In this document: in pieces, positions 32,882-43,142 of the stretch | How positions within the stretch are numbered: the stretch's first letter is position 1 | Layout: every line of letters begins with the position of its first letter | From: Ectocarpus siliculosus | Lineage: Eukaryota; Sar; Phaeophyceae; Ectocarpales; Ectocarpaceae | Length of the DNA: 54,706 nt | Assembly: GCA_000310025.1 (NCBI GenBank) | Contig: FN649731.1 | Location: forward strand, 529,243-583,948 | Direction: 5' to 3' | The notes under the pieces: generated by a model | What the model saw: the letters and a program-made list of their open reading frames with translations, nothing else | What the model was told of the DNA's origin: nothing | Databases searched by the model: none | Made by a program: the position numbers and the translations under genes

Positions 32882-34734
32882 ATGGCCCACTACCGAGAGA
32901 ATCGTGAAGTCTTGCAGAGAAAAGGAGAGCAATCGCTGGCGTTCGAGATGATGCGCAGCAAGGCTGAACCCGATCAGTTTGCGGATTGGCTCCAGGGCCC
33001 TCTGCACCTCGCTTGCGACTCCGGCAACTCGGACCTCGTGGACAAGCTGCTGGAGGCCGGGGCCGGCATCGCCGCGGGCGGGATAGGGGAGGACGGGCGC
33101 ACCCTGCTCCACGCGGCGGCGGCGAGCGGCAACGAGCGCGTCGTTTCGGCGTTGCTCCGGACTCCGGCCCGGGCTGACATCAACATCAAGTCCGCCTCGC
33201 ACGCTCATTGGCGGTACAGAGGTACGCCGTTGCAGGTGGCCGTGCGTGGCGGGCACGAGTCCGTCGCGAGGACGCTCATCGCGGCGGGGGCCGATCTGGC
33301 CCTCGCCCTCACCATGGCGGTCAGGAGGGGGCAGGAGCGGATCGCGTATGACCTTCTCCTGGCCGGGGCCGATCCCAACGAGGTGGACAACGAGAACGGG
33401 GGCGGCGACGGCGCGACGCCCCTGGCCCTCGCTGCCGAGCAAGGCTTCGAGCAGCTGGTGCGGGCGCTGTTGCACAAGGGAGCAACAGAGCCGCCGCCTC
33501 GAGCAACCCGTGTTCGTACCGCCGGCGCCGTGCTCCAATCCGCGAAAAGCAGGGGCCCTGCTGCTGCCGTAAATCCCAACGGCAAGAGCAGCATTTCGAG
33601 GAGTCGTCCTACTAGGCAAGCAGCAGCAGCAGCAGCAGCAGACGAAGAAAAGAAGGAGGAGTTGATGATGCCCGAGAAGAATATGATTCTTATGCAGCAG
33701 CGGCAGCAGGAGCGACGCCGCCTGCAGACCCAGAGCCACAAGCTGCGGAAGGAGAAGAAGGCGGCGGCGGCCGCCACGGCCCTCCCGCCGCTCCCGCCCA
33801 CCGTGTCCAAGACCGCGTCCCCACGGAGAGCGACGCTCCCTCTGAGCGCGAGCAGCCCATCTCCAGGTGGGTCTACCGTCTACCGCATCTAGTTGCTGCT
33901 GAGACGCTTGTTCATGCTTCCGCTCCAAAGAGCAAGATTTTTTTGTGTGGTTTTGGAACATTGAGCCTGCTGGTGCTTGGTTGCATGCATGCAAGCAGCT
34001 GGCTGCTGCTGCTGGTTGCTGCTTGTTGCACGTATATTTCGAGTAGGGTGCAATAAACGAAGAATTGCAGATATTTTGTATCAAGAGTATTGTTGCAGGG
34101 ACGTATCGTAACGGTGCGCCTCTATGGTAAGGACGGCATGGTCGTGAGTGTTGAATTGTTGCTGTCCAAAACATCTAAATAGTAAATAACGTAGTTTGCG
34201 TTGGCCGTAGCCGTCAGTTCCGGTTGAGCGGAAGCTGCAACAGCAAGGTGGGGAAAAAAAAATAGAAACGAATCTCCTCTCTGTTGTGTGGCTCTCCCCA
34301 GCTGTGTTGCCCAAACATGCAGAAACACGTGCATACAACCAAAGGTGTTGAAACGTTTCCGCCGTAAGTACATGGTAGGTCGCACACACAAGGACAACAA
34401 CACTTTAGAAGAAGTGTCAGCTACTTCATTCACTGCTCCAGGTCGAAGCGGGTCCCCAAATCTACTGCTGCTGTGTGATGCGTTTTTGAAGGCCCTGTGA
34501 GGAGACGGTTTCCATCTCGGCCATTTTCGGCGCGCGGTCACTTTTTCCCCCTGCAGAGTTAGTCGAGCTTTGAGAATTGTCCCAGGCGTTGCGGTATCCA
34601 ATATATGCCTCCTAGGGTCCTGCGTGGTCGTACGGATCGATGTCCGCAATCCATGCGAACGCACACGCACATCGCGTATGGGCCATTCGCCGATAAGCAG
34701 ATCATTACAGATTGTTGTTTTGAAACATGTCTCT

Positions 34735-34770
<36 letters not shown>

Positions 34771-37700
34771 TTCTCTCTTCATCGTGTCGGTCTACCTGTC
34801 CAGTCAATTAGATGGTCCAGCCCACACCCACTACGAAGTGGTACTATTTATCGGTGTACAGTATTCCAAACGCATCCCGTTCTATGAAGTTCCACAAAAA
34901 CATCCCGTTCTGTGTCCATTTTCTCCTGAAAAGCATCTCGAGGTGTTTTCGGTCCATGGCCACGTACTGCTGTATTATGTACATGAACTACGTAAGACAT
35001 GCACACCATAACCAAATGGATGGCTAACGTGTCGCATGTTCACGTGGAATTCAGTCGACTCGCAAAGTTAAAGTTGTCCTTGCAATAGAAGCGCGTCCCA
35101 GACGCCAGTAGATCCACACAGACGGAACCAAGAATGGTTGACCGTATATGACACAAGATAAAACACCCCCTGGACCGATTTTCAAAGCTCGATTACTTCA
35201 CGACGAAGAGGATGCATAAGCGAAACAATACATTTCCGAAAAGCTCTCGACGAGACGGTTCCAACGCCGCCGTTTTCGGCGCTGTGACTCTTCCTACTGC
35301 TGGGAAATCGAGCTTTGAAAATCGGCCAATGGGGTGTGTTATCTTGTGTCATATACGGTATGCTATTTGCAAGCGTCGAAACATAATCACTGCCTTGCCG
35401 CACCTCCGCCAATGTTGGCGTGTTTTGGACACCCGACCCCTTGTTTTTTTCCACCACACGCACATGCACAAGCCGGCATTTTTTCATGAACTCCTGCTAT
35501 TATTATTATTTATTATTTATTTCCTATTTCCAGTTGCCTCCCGGAGTGTTGTACGGCCGCCAGCCTTGCGGACGCCTACGCCGCCAAGAATCTCAGCCGA
35601 GGAAAGAGGTGAGCTGTATCTGCAGCAGACCCCAGTTTTGACCAAATACTGAAGTACTTGGCGTTACGTGTGGACGTCGGATCGAGGTCGTGATTGTGTC
35701 CACCATCTCGAGTCCTTATACCTCTGGCAGGAACAGTCGTCCGGAAGGATCGACTCATGGCTCCAAAATAGCACGTGAGGATCGTTTCAGTTCACTTCAC
35801 CCCGATTGGTCCAACATGTCGCACTGAAAATTCTTTTCGCCGATGAGACCGAATCGATCATGTTTGCCCTGTTTCGATTTTGTTTTCACGTGTCGCGGCC
35901 GCGGGCACCCAAACTACAGCAGTAGTGCGCCCCACCCCATTTTATTCACGTTTTTTTTGTGTCTTTTACGACATGCGCACGACGTGATCTCGCCAGGCAG
36001 AGTGCTTCTGCCACTGTTGGCTATCTCCCCGACCGAACTGAATCAACCGAAGGTTGCGGTCTTCATCGCTAAACGTTGTCACCTCGCGCCCGCCTTCCTT
36101 TGTCGACGGCTTGGTTTTGGAGCAGACAAGAAGGCCGTATCGGCGGCCGCTATCGCGTGGACGAACGCTGTGACCAGTGGCGCCCGAGATGCTCCCAGGA
36201 GGACGGCGGCTCTCTACGCCGAGGACGGGTCTCTGTGGGAAACGGTCTCGGAGGAGGTCTGCAATACCCCGCAGCAGATCACCGCCTACTTCGTGAGTGA
36301 CTGGCGGCGGGGGGGTTAGTGGTGGCAGCGAGTGATTGGGCGTACAAGTGACAGTCTGCTTGCTACAATATAGGTGCAGGTACATGAGTGTCATTTAAGT
36401 GCGGAGGCTAATCGTGAAAGCTCGTTGCATACCGATTGTACGAAAAAATAGTCGGAAGCGCGGAGCGCCGCGCGTCAGGCCTTTATTTTCGGTTTTTGCT
36501 TCTGGCGACAGCGTTGTCTTCCCAACCCATCTCGCCCCTCCTCTAGATTGTAAGTGTCGGCCGCCAGTGGATCATTTGCTGAGCGTGACCGAGCGACAAT
36601 ACTACTTGTGTTCATAGCACACTTTCCAGCGGACAGCTAAGCCGAGGCCGTTGCCGCAAATGCCATCTGCCCAGCGCCCCCCACCCCGGTTCGCGCCTTC
36701 CGTACGCCCTCCACCACCTCGCGAAATATCGATTATTTGCATCTTTTTCACCACCGTTGACAACCGTTGCCTAACTGCTGCTTGCTGCCGCCGCTGTTGC
36801 GTTCTCTTTCGGAAACAAACAGGAGCGCTTCGCTCGGCTGCCCCAGCTGAGGATGGTGGAGTACACGCCCGTGGCGGCCCGCGTGTACGGCGAGTTCGCC
36901 GTCCTGGCCGGCACCTACACCTTCGCCTGGCGGGGGGAGGACGGGGGCCCCGTGGAGAAGCGGGCGCGCTTCAGCTTCACGTTCCGGAGGGACAGGACCC
37001 GCGGAGCCCCCCGACCCTGGCTGATCGTGGAGCACCACTCTTCTTCGATGCCTACCGCGCCTGAAGCAGCAGCAGCAGCAGCAGCTTCAGCAACTGCTGC
37101 TGGACCACCCGAGCCTGTGAGTCTTGAACAGTTTCGTTTGTTTCAAGGGTGATGAACTCGATGTTAAAAGTCTCCGCAGCCAAAAACCCAACCGCGAAAA
37201 CGTGCGATGGTGTAAAAATCTAACGCTGCTTGCCTGCCGACCACGCCTTGCAGGTCGATCCGACCCCGCCCCGAACGAAGGCGGCCAAGATCGGGAACGA
37301 CCCCAATGCCGGTGAGTTGGAGGAGTTGCAACGTCCGCGGCGTTTTTTGGTGATGTCAGGTGTTGTGTCCATCCCTTTGTTACACATGCACACGAGAACG
37401 CAAAACATACATAACAATACGCGTATGTAACTCCTTTGTGTGCACATTTTCTCTTGTGTGCTAGTGTGACATGTGTGCAACCTTCAAAGCCCAGCCCCCC
37501 CCCCCTTTTGTTTTGTGCGTGGTGGGTGTGTTGGAGGCGGCTGTCGGTTGCTTCAAGGATTCGTCTCGAATTTTTTCGACCGTCGAAAGCAACAGCGTCA
37601 AGTCCTTCGTTGCTGCGGAGGGTCTTTGCCATCGCTGGCTGTTGTAGTTGGCCATACGAGGCAGGTAGCCGCTGTCGGCTCTGCAGCCGCTGCTGCTGCT

Positions 37701-40354
37701 GCTACTTGTCAGTGATAGCCCTATCACACCAACTAAATGCCCCTGAATTGATGTGAACGTTTTCTTGTTGTTCGAGCAGACCAGCGAGCGGTGGCGGCAG
37801 CCACGGTGATGTGGACTCGTGCGGTGGCTTTGGGCACCGACGAAGCTCCCCGCAAGACCGCGGCCCTGTACGCCAAGGATGCCACCCTGTGGGGTTCAGT
37901 TTCGGATGCCATCCGCGATACCCCCGACCTCATCTACAAGTACTTCGTGAGTGGAGCTATGTTCTGTCGAGATGTTTGTTGTTGTTGTTGTTGCTTTGGT
38001 GGCCGTTTTTGGTGTTGAAGCTGTGCTCCGCGAAGCAAAGGTGCGTAGAATTCTGCTCCATGAGGACAATATTAGGCTCCCGTGGGGGAGGGGATCGACG
38101 TCGAAAGTTGCCGCTAACATGGCACGGATTATTACTTTTTCCCCAAGACAGCAAGAACGGCTGTAGAACGGCGCTCCTGCGCCCGCGTGGCCACCGTTCA
38201 GCTCCGATGCACAAGCAGCTAATGGAGTTCCCAGCCACCGCCTTCGCGTCCCGAGCCATGCTGTGAGGATCGTCAACGCATGCATGTGTGGATGAAACCT
38301 TGATCGTGTCATTCCTTATACACAACTCGCTTCTTTTTTTTTTCCCCGTATGGCTAGACTTATCCCTACCCGAACCTCCCGCGCCCGCCAATTTTTCGTG
38401 ATGCCCCGCTTGTCGTGCCCGCGGAACCGCCCGGAACGTGACAGGACAAGTTTTCCCGGCTCCCCGAGCTCCGGTTGGTGGACTTCGCCCCGGTGACGGT
38501 GAGGGTGTACGGCGACTTTGCCGTCCAAGCCGGCACCTACACGTTCTCCTGGCGGGGGGAGGGCGGGGCCTCCGTGGAGAGGCAGGCGCGCTTCACGTTC
38601 ACATTCCGGCGGGACGGGAACCCCGGCAATCCTTACGGCTGGTCGATCGTGGAGCACCACGCGGTCCCCGTGGGTCTCTCGCGGGTGAGACGAGAGTGAT
38701 GACAGCGGTGATGGCGGTGGTTGGGGTATCTCCCGTGATAGCAGTGACTTACGGCTGTGGTAGCGGGGGGTGGTGCCTGTCGTGAGAGTGACTTTGGAAG
38801 CGTTCTCCGCCGCGTCTGGGGGGACCTGGTGTTGACGTTCGTGTGTAAGAGACATGCCTGGGGTGTGCTTGGAGGTTCAGGACTACTACCATGTCGATAT
38901 TTCTCGCGCGCGGCTGAACTAGTTGTGTGCCCTCCTTTTGACATTATACACAAATACCCTTGCCCGCGAAGTGAAGACGACTTTGCCGGGTTGTTGGTTA
39001 CAACCCACGCTCGCCTCGACTCACGCATGCCAATATCCTCTGCGAGTCGAAGAACGTATTTATGTTAGAAACAGTTTCACTTATTTCTTTGTTGCTCTGC
39101 TCCCCGGTCGCCCTCAGTCCGGACCGTTCCGCAACGGCCCCTTTCTTTATTTTGGTGTGCGTGTTGCGTCAACCGAATTAAAAGAAAGAACATCTGCTCC
39201 TTTTGTCGTGGCGGGTGTGACGTCATCACCCTTTTTTTTTCCGAAGGTTTCGTCGGGGGTGGACCTCGCCGACCTAAGTAAGAGCCTGGCGGACGTGCGA
39301 TCGGCGACGGCAACGGCTCCGCCGTCCACCACTACCTATTCCGCCGCCTCTGTGTGCGACGAAGATGTAAGTCGAGGCGTCTGAAAGTCTCGAAGAGCCC
39401 AACCTGCTGTGGATAGTGTGAAGCTCGAGCTCCCAATTTTAGCGCCTGTTACGATGCTACGATATGTCAACCCCGGGATGGGAAACGTGTCGTGGGTGCA
39501 AAGAAGGGGAGATTAAATGTGTTCCATGACCACTGCAATGGGGATTATGGAGTCTGATGCTTGTTGGCAGGCAGAGGTAACTCCTTCTCTACTCATAGGA
39601 GAACAGCGGTTGTGATCGCGGCTTAGTTTGGCCCCCAAGACTTTGGATTCGGAACAGAACATTTCACGGCACCCAGCAGCGTAGAAGACGTTCGTTTGGA
39701 CTTGCCCCCCCCCTTCGAGAGAGTTGGTTGCCCGGGCGAAGAAGTTTATTCTGCATCCCTTTCCCGTGGAGCGGGTGAAGCGAGAGTTTGTTGGAGGTGC
39801 TGGCTAGGACATGGTTCACTACCAAAGCCAGCCTATGACCCGACTGCGAGGCGCCATCCCGGCCCCCACGCTTGGCTGGCACACCCACCGCTATTTCCAT
39901 CCCGACCGCACCCCCCCCCTCCCGTTGCTCTGCCGCTTTCCTACGGCAGGCCATTGAATTCGACGAGACCGGCAGCATGGCCGGAGAGAGCGATGGTGAC
40001 ACCGATGCCGACCTGGGGGACATGCCATCCCCGGCGACGGCTGCTAGAGCAGCACCGAAGGCACCGAAGACGACAAGGCGGCGAGGGCTCCTCGTGTCGT
40101 CGGCATCGATCCTGGCCACGATCCTGACAGACCCGCCCTCGTCGAGCTCGATACTGGCGACGGTGATGACGATCCCGCCGGCCACATGCGCGGCCATCTG
40201 CGTCGGCGGCTTGGCCGGCGCCCTCCTTGGACTTTCCACGGTAGCATTCTTGATGGGCTCCGGGACTTCGTCGTCCGACCTCGAGGCGGCGCCGCCGGTC
40301 GCCAGCGCTGCGGTGAACGCGCTGCGGTTCCTCGGCCGCATGGCAAGCGTGTGA
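32882..40354 (+). CDS. Ankyrin - tandem NTF2-like (CaMKII-AD/DUF4440) - hydrophobic C-terminus protein
   Basis: Nine exons assembled by splice sites and phase: 32882-33866, 35534-35608, 36126-36292, 36823-37116, 37254-37311, 37780-37946, 38445-38684, 39247-39366, 39950-40354, giving 836 residues. Residues 39-205 hold about five ankyrin repeats (GPLHLACDSGN, DGRTLLHAAAASGN, GTPLQVAVRGGHE, ATPLALAAEQG), followed by poly-Ala and Gln/Arg-rich coil. Residues 354-480 and 527-655 are two NTF2-like domains: TAALYAxDxxLWxxVS, VYGxFAVxAGTYTFxWRGE, then VEHHSSSMP in the first but VEHHAVP in the second. This pattern is that of the CaMKII-association/DUF4440 family. Residues about 780-805 form a hydrophobic helix, so the protein may be membrane-anchored. 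Ankyrin and NTF2-like modules both serve protein or ligand binding; no catalytic role is shown. An alternative donor at 38670 shortens exon 7 by 15 bases. The ankyrin exon could be a separate gene (it has its own stop at 33892 if unspliced). Confidence 0.75.
34495..34592 (+). mobile_element. Foldback MITE, half copy
   Basis: Matches the right half of 35141-35359 (GAGACGGTTTCC.., CATTTTCGGCGC, TCGAGCTTTGAGAAT) and lies in intron 1 of the ankyrin gene. The left half is missing. Confidence 0.5.
34732..34782. repeat. (CT)n microsatellite in intron 1
   Basis: A CT-rich run with a few TTCT interruptions in the first intron of the ankyrin gene. Confidence 0.75.
35141..35359 (+). mobile_element. Foldback MITE, complete copy
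   Basis: 219 bp with terminal inverted repeats of about 53 bp. The left starts ACCGTATATGACACAAGATA and the right ends TATCTTGTGTCATATACGGT, and complementarity continues to GATTTTCAAAGCTCGAT. It has no coding capacity. It lies in intron 1 (33867-35533) of the ankyrin/NTF2 gene. No convincing target-site duplication is visible. Confidence 0.8.
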
Positions 40355-42285
40355 ATGTGTAGTGCCATGTTTGTTCGCCCGGGGAGGGGGGCGATTACGT
40401 AAGAAACCCCGGTGCCGCTGGCAACATCCGGTGCTAAATGCCCGGGGGAGGGGGGCTTTTCATACATGTAATCGAAGGGGGCTTGAGTACCACCTGGCCG
40501 GTTCATCAACAGCAGCAGTAGTGTTTGCGGTCAAGGCCGAAATTTTGTGGTGGGCGGAGTGAGTTTAAGGAGGGGGTTTATCGTGATTTCTTTTCATGTC
40601 GTTCTTATCACGAGTCAGACAAACGTCCAGTCGGGGTGAGCACTACATTTGGTGTATTTTTCTATTGTTTTTCGGGATACGTTCCCGCCTACCCTCTTGC
40701 GGGGGCTTTTCTTCTGAGATGGTAAATTCCTCAGGGGAACGGAGAAAACCACCGCCCGGTAAAGGGTTGCATGTATCTCATGCATGTAAATTTCTTTGGC
40801 CGATCTGCCTTTCGACAAAAGTTTGATGTTTCCAAGTGCAGTTCATCCGTTTGTGCCTAGCTCTCGCTCACCGGTTGCTAGTGTATGTGGCGTCGTGTTT
40901 TTGTTTCGCCGAGAGTTTTGTGAAGGGTGGAGTGCCTGTCGTGGAGAGCGACTGGCGTCCCCTTTGCCGTCATGGGTTGGGTCTTTTACGGAGGGGAGGA
41001 AGGGAGAGGTTCATACACTTTTCAGAACCCATCTGGTACACTGCGTATTGCTTTCGCATATCGATGCTGTTTTTTCAGCTCTTCTCGGGGAGGGGGTTTG
41101 TACACAAGTTATCAAAAATTACTGTGTGGTATGGGTTTGGGGGTGTGCTGCATTATTACGTGTACTCTGTATGCATATTAGTGCTCTCTTGTATCAGATT
41201 TTGCAAGCGGGTGAGAGAGAGACGGAAAACCAGCAGGTCGAGGGTTGTTCTTGACGTCAGCTGTTGGGGTGGACGCAGCAAGGAGTGGAACGTGATAGAC
41301 ACGTCAGTTGCAGGGAATGTCGTTGCACGATATAATCGACTTCATAATTCTTGTGTCTCCGCGTCGCTGTGACTACGCACACTATATACATCGGCAGTTT
41401 ACGATACTAGTTTCGCGTCATCTTCTAGGTGTAGGTTGTGGGTCAGATTCTCTCAGACAACAAACACACACACTCGCAATTTCGAGTGCGAATGCGTACG
41501 ACTGAAGGGGGGGGCGGGTGAATCCTCTCGAAGGCATGCTTCATCCTCTGTGCCCCCGCGGCTAGTACGCCAACCATACGCCGAAAGACTAGCGCTTAGA
41601 ATGGATGGGACGACACCACGGGCGATACAGCAGTGACAAAAGCATGTCCAAGGGAGATGGTTGTGCAGTGTTGTGGGAGCGTAGGAGGACAGCAGTGTTA
41701 ACTTGCCGATGCTGTTGTTTGCGCTTGTGGTTGTGGTGCTGGAGAGTGCCAAAGACGAACCGGGACGTCACTATCCTGCTGTGGTCGATTATACAATGTG
41801 CGCGGGGAGAGGTCGCGCTCGTGACGTGCCATGACAGGTATCAACAACCGGCAAGACCTTGCCTGCACGTACTTTACATTTGGCAACTCGAAACACACAT
41901 AACTTGGTAAGTACCGAATTCATGCTACTGCTGTTACAACCACCACCTGGATTCATTCGCTGTTTGCTTCGTTTCCATACATATATATGGCAGCATGCAG
42001 TGCGGCGTGTGTGCGTACACGTGATGCAAACTACAGGCGCTCACAAGTGTGTTCGGGGTTTATCTTCTTGAACATGTGCCGTATACACGTGGCAACTGAA
42101 ACGGACGAGTGGTGTGATGGTCGACTTTGATGGATCGTGAAATATTTCGCAGGTCAAGACTTCCAGTCCCAGCTCCGCTTCGTTCTTTTTTTCCGTGTTT
42201 CCCTCTTTTTCGCACGTATTGTATGCTCTCGAGCTGAGCGTGCTTTTCCCGCCATCTCTGTCCTCTAGGCGAGAGCAGCGGGGGA
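40355..42285. other. Intergenic; probable long 3' UTR then spacer
   Basis: Follows the stop of the ankyrin/NTF2 gene. Long frames without domains are present (for example 40836-41372), as expected by chance in G/T-rich DNA. The first part may be 3' UTR; no polyadenylation signal is assigned. Confidence 0.4.
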
Positions 42286-42948
42286 CGTTGTTACCTACTT
42301 TGAAATTGCTATCTACCGTATCGCCAGTACTGCTGTACAGCAGTAGGTAAAGTACGTGTCTGCCTGTTGTCTGCTGTGCACTCTATCATGCAGAATATGC
42401 GAAGCGGGCGCTTGTGTTGTGTTGTTGTGTTGCCGCGGTGCCGAAGCCAACCGCGAGGTGACTACAGTACATGATCGATGGTACCGCACACGGAGGTCAA
42501 CCGCTCGTACCGTGACATGACAGGCGACAGCAGTAGAGAATGTCTGACAACCTATGTATCTGACTTACGTACTACTGTTGTAGATACTTGTGGTGTGTTT
42601 TTATTATTCCTTAATCGTTGTTACCTACTTTGAAATTGCTATCTACCGTATCGCCAGTACTGCTGTACAGCAGTAGGTAAAGTACGTGTCTGCCTGTTGT
42701 CTGCTGTGCACTCTATCATGCAGAATATGCGAAGCGGGCGCTTGTGTTGTGTTGTTGTGTTGCCGCGGTGCCGAAGCCAACCGCGAGGTGACTACAGCAG
42801 TACATGATCGATGGTACCGCACACGGAGGTCAACCGCTCGTACCGTGACATGACAGGCGACAGCAGTAGAGAATGTCTGACAACCTATGTATCTGACTTA
42901 CGTACTACTGTTGTAGATACTTGTGGTGTGTTTTTATTATTCCTTAAT
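42286..42948 (+). repeat. 330-bp recent tandem duplication
   Basis: Units 42286-42615 (330 bp) and 42616-42948 (333 bp) are almost identical. The visible difference is an additional CAG in the second (GACTACAGCAGTACATG versus GACTACAGTACATG). Each unit contains a CAGTACTGCTGTACAGCAGT palindromic stretch. The pair ends about 195 bp before the metaxin start codon. Confidence 0.9.
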
Positions 42949-43142
42949 ACTTGTGGTGTCGACCTGTGTCGGCGTGTCGACAAACTTAAACTTTATGCAT
43001 ATGCCGACGGTATGACAACAATGTGGCGGGGAGCTGATTGGTTGACTCTCACAGTTTTGTTTCCGGGGCGCAAGTGAGGCAGTGGGGAGAGACGAGACAG
43101 CAGTCCACCCGACGCACACTGAACATCAACCCTACGCGGGTG

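Noticed and set aside
32768-34174. 468-codon minus-strand open frame opposite the ankyrin exon
   Set aside because: It is the GC-rich shadow of the ankyrin coding strand. It has no domain, and the plus frame has clear ankyrin motifs and an ATG.
39664-40509. 281-codon minus-strand frame opposite the last exon of the ankyrin/NTF2 gene
   Set aside because: The plus strand has a proper acceptor (GGCAG), the right phase and a membrane-like helix; the antisense frame has no recognisable domain. Some doubt remains.
40836-41372. 178-codon plus-strand frame after the ankyrin/NTF2 gene
   Set aside because: No domain, G/T-rich composition and position just downstream of a stop suggest 3' UTR or spacer.
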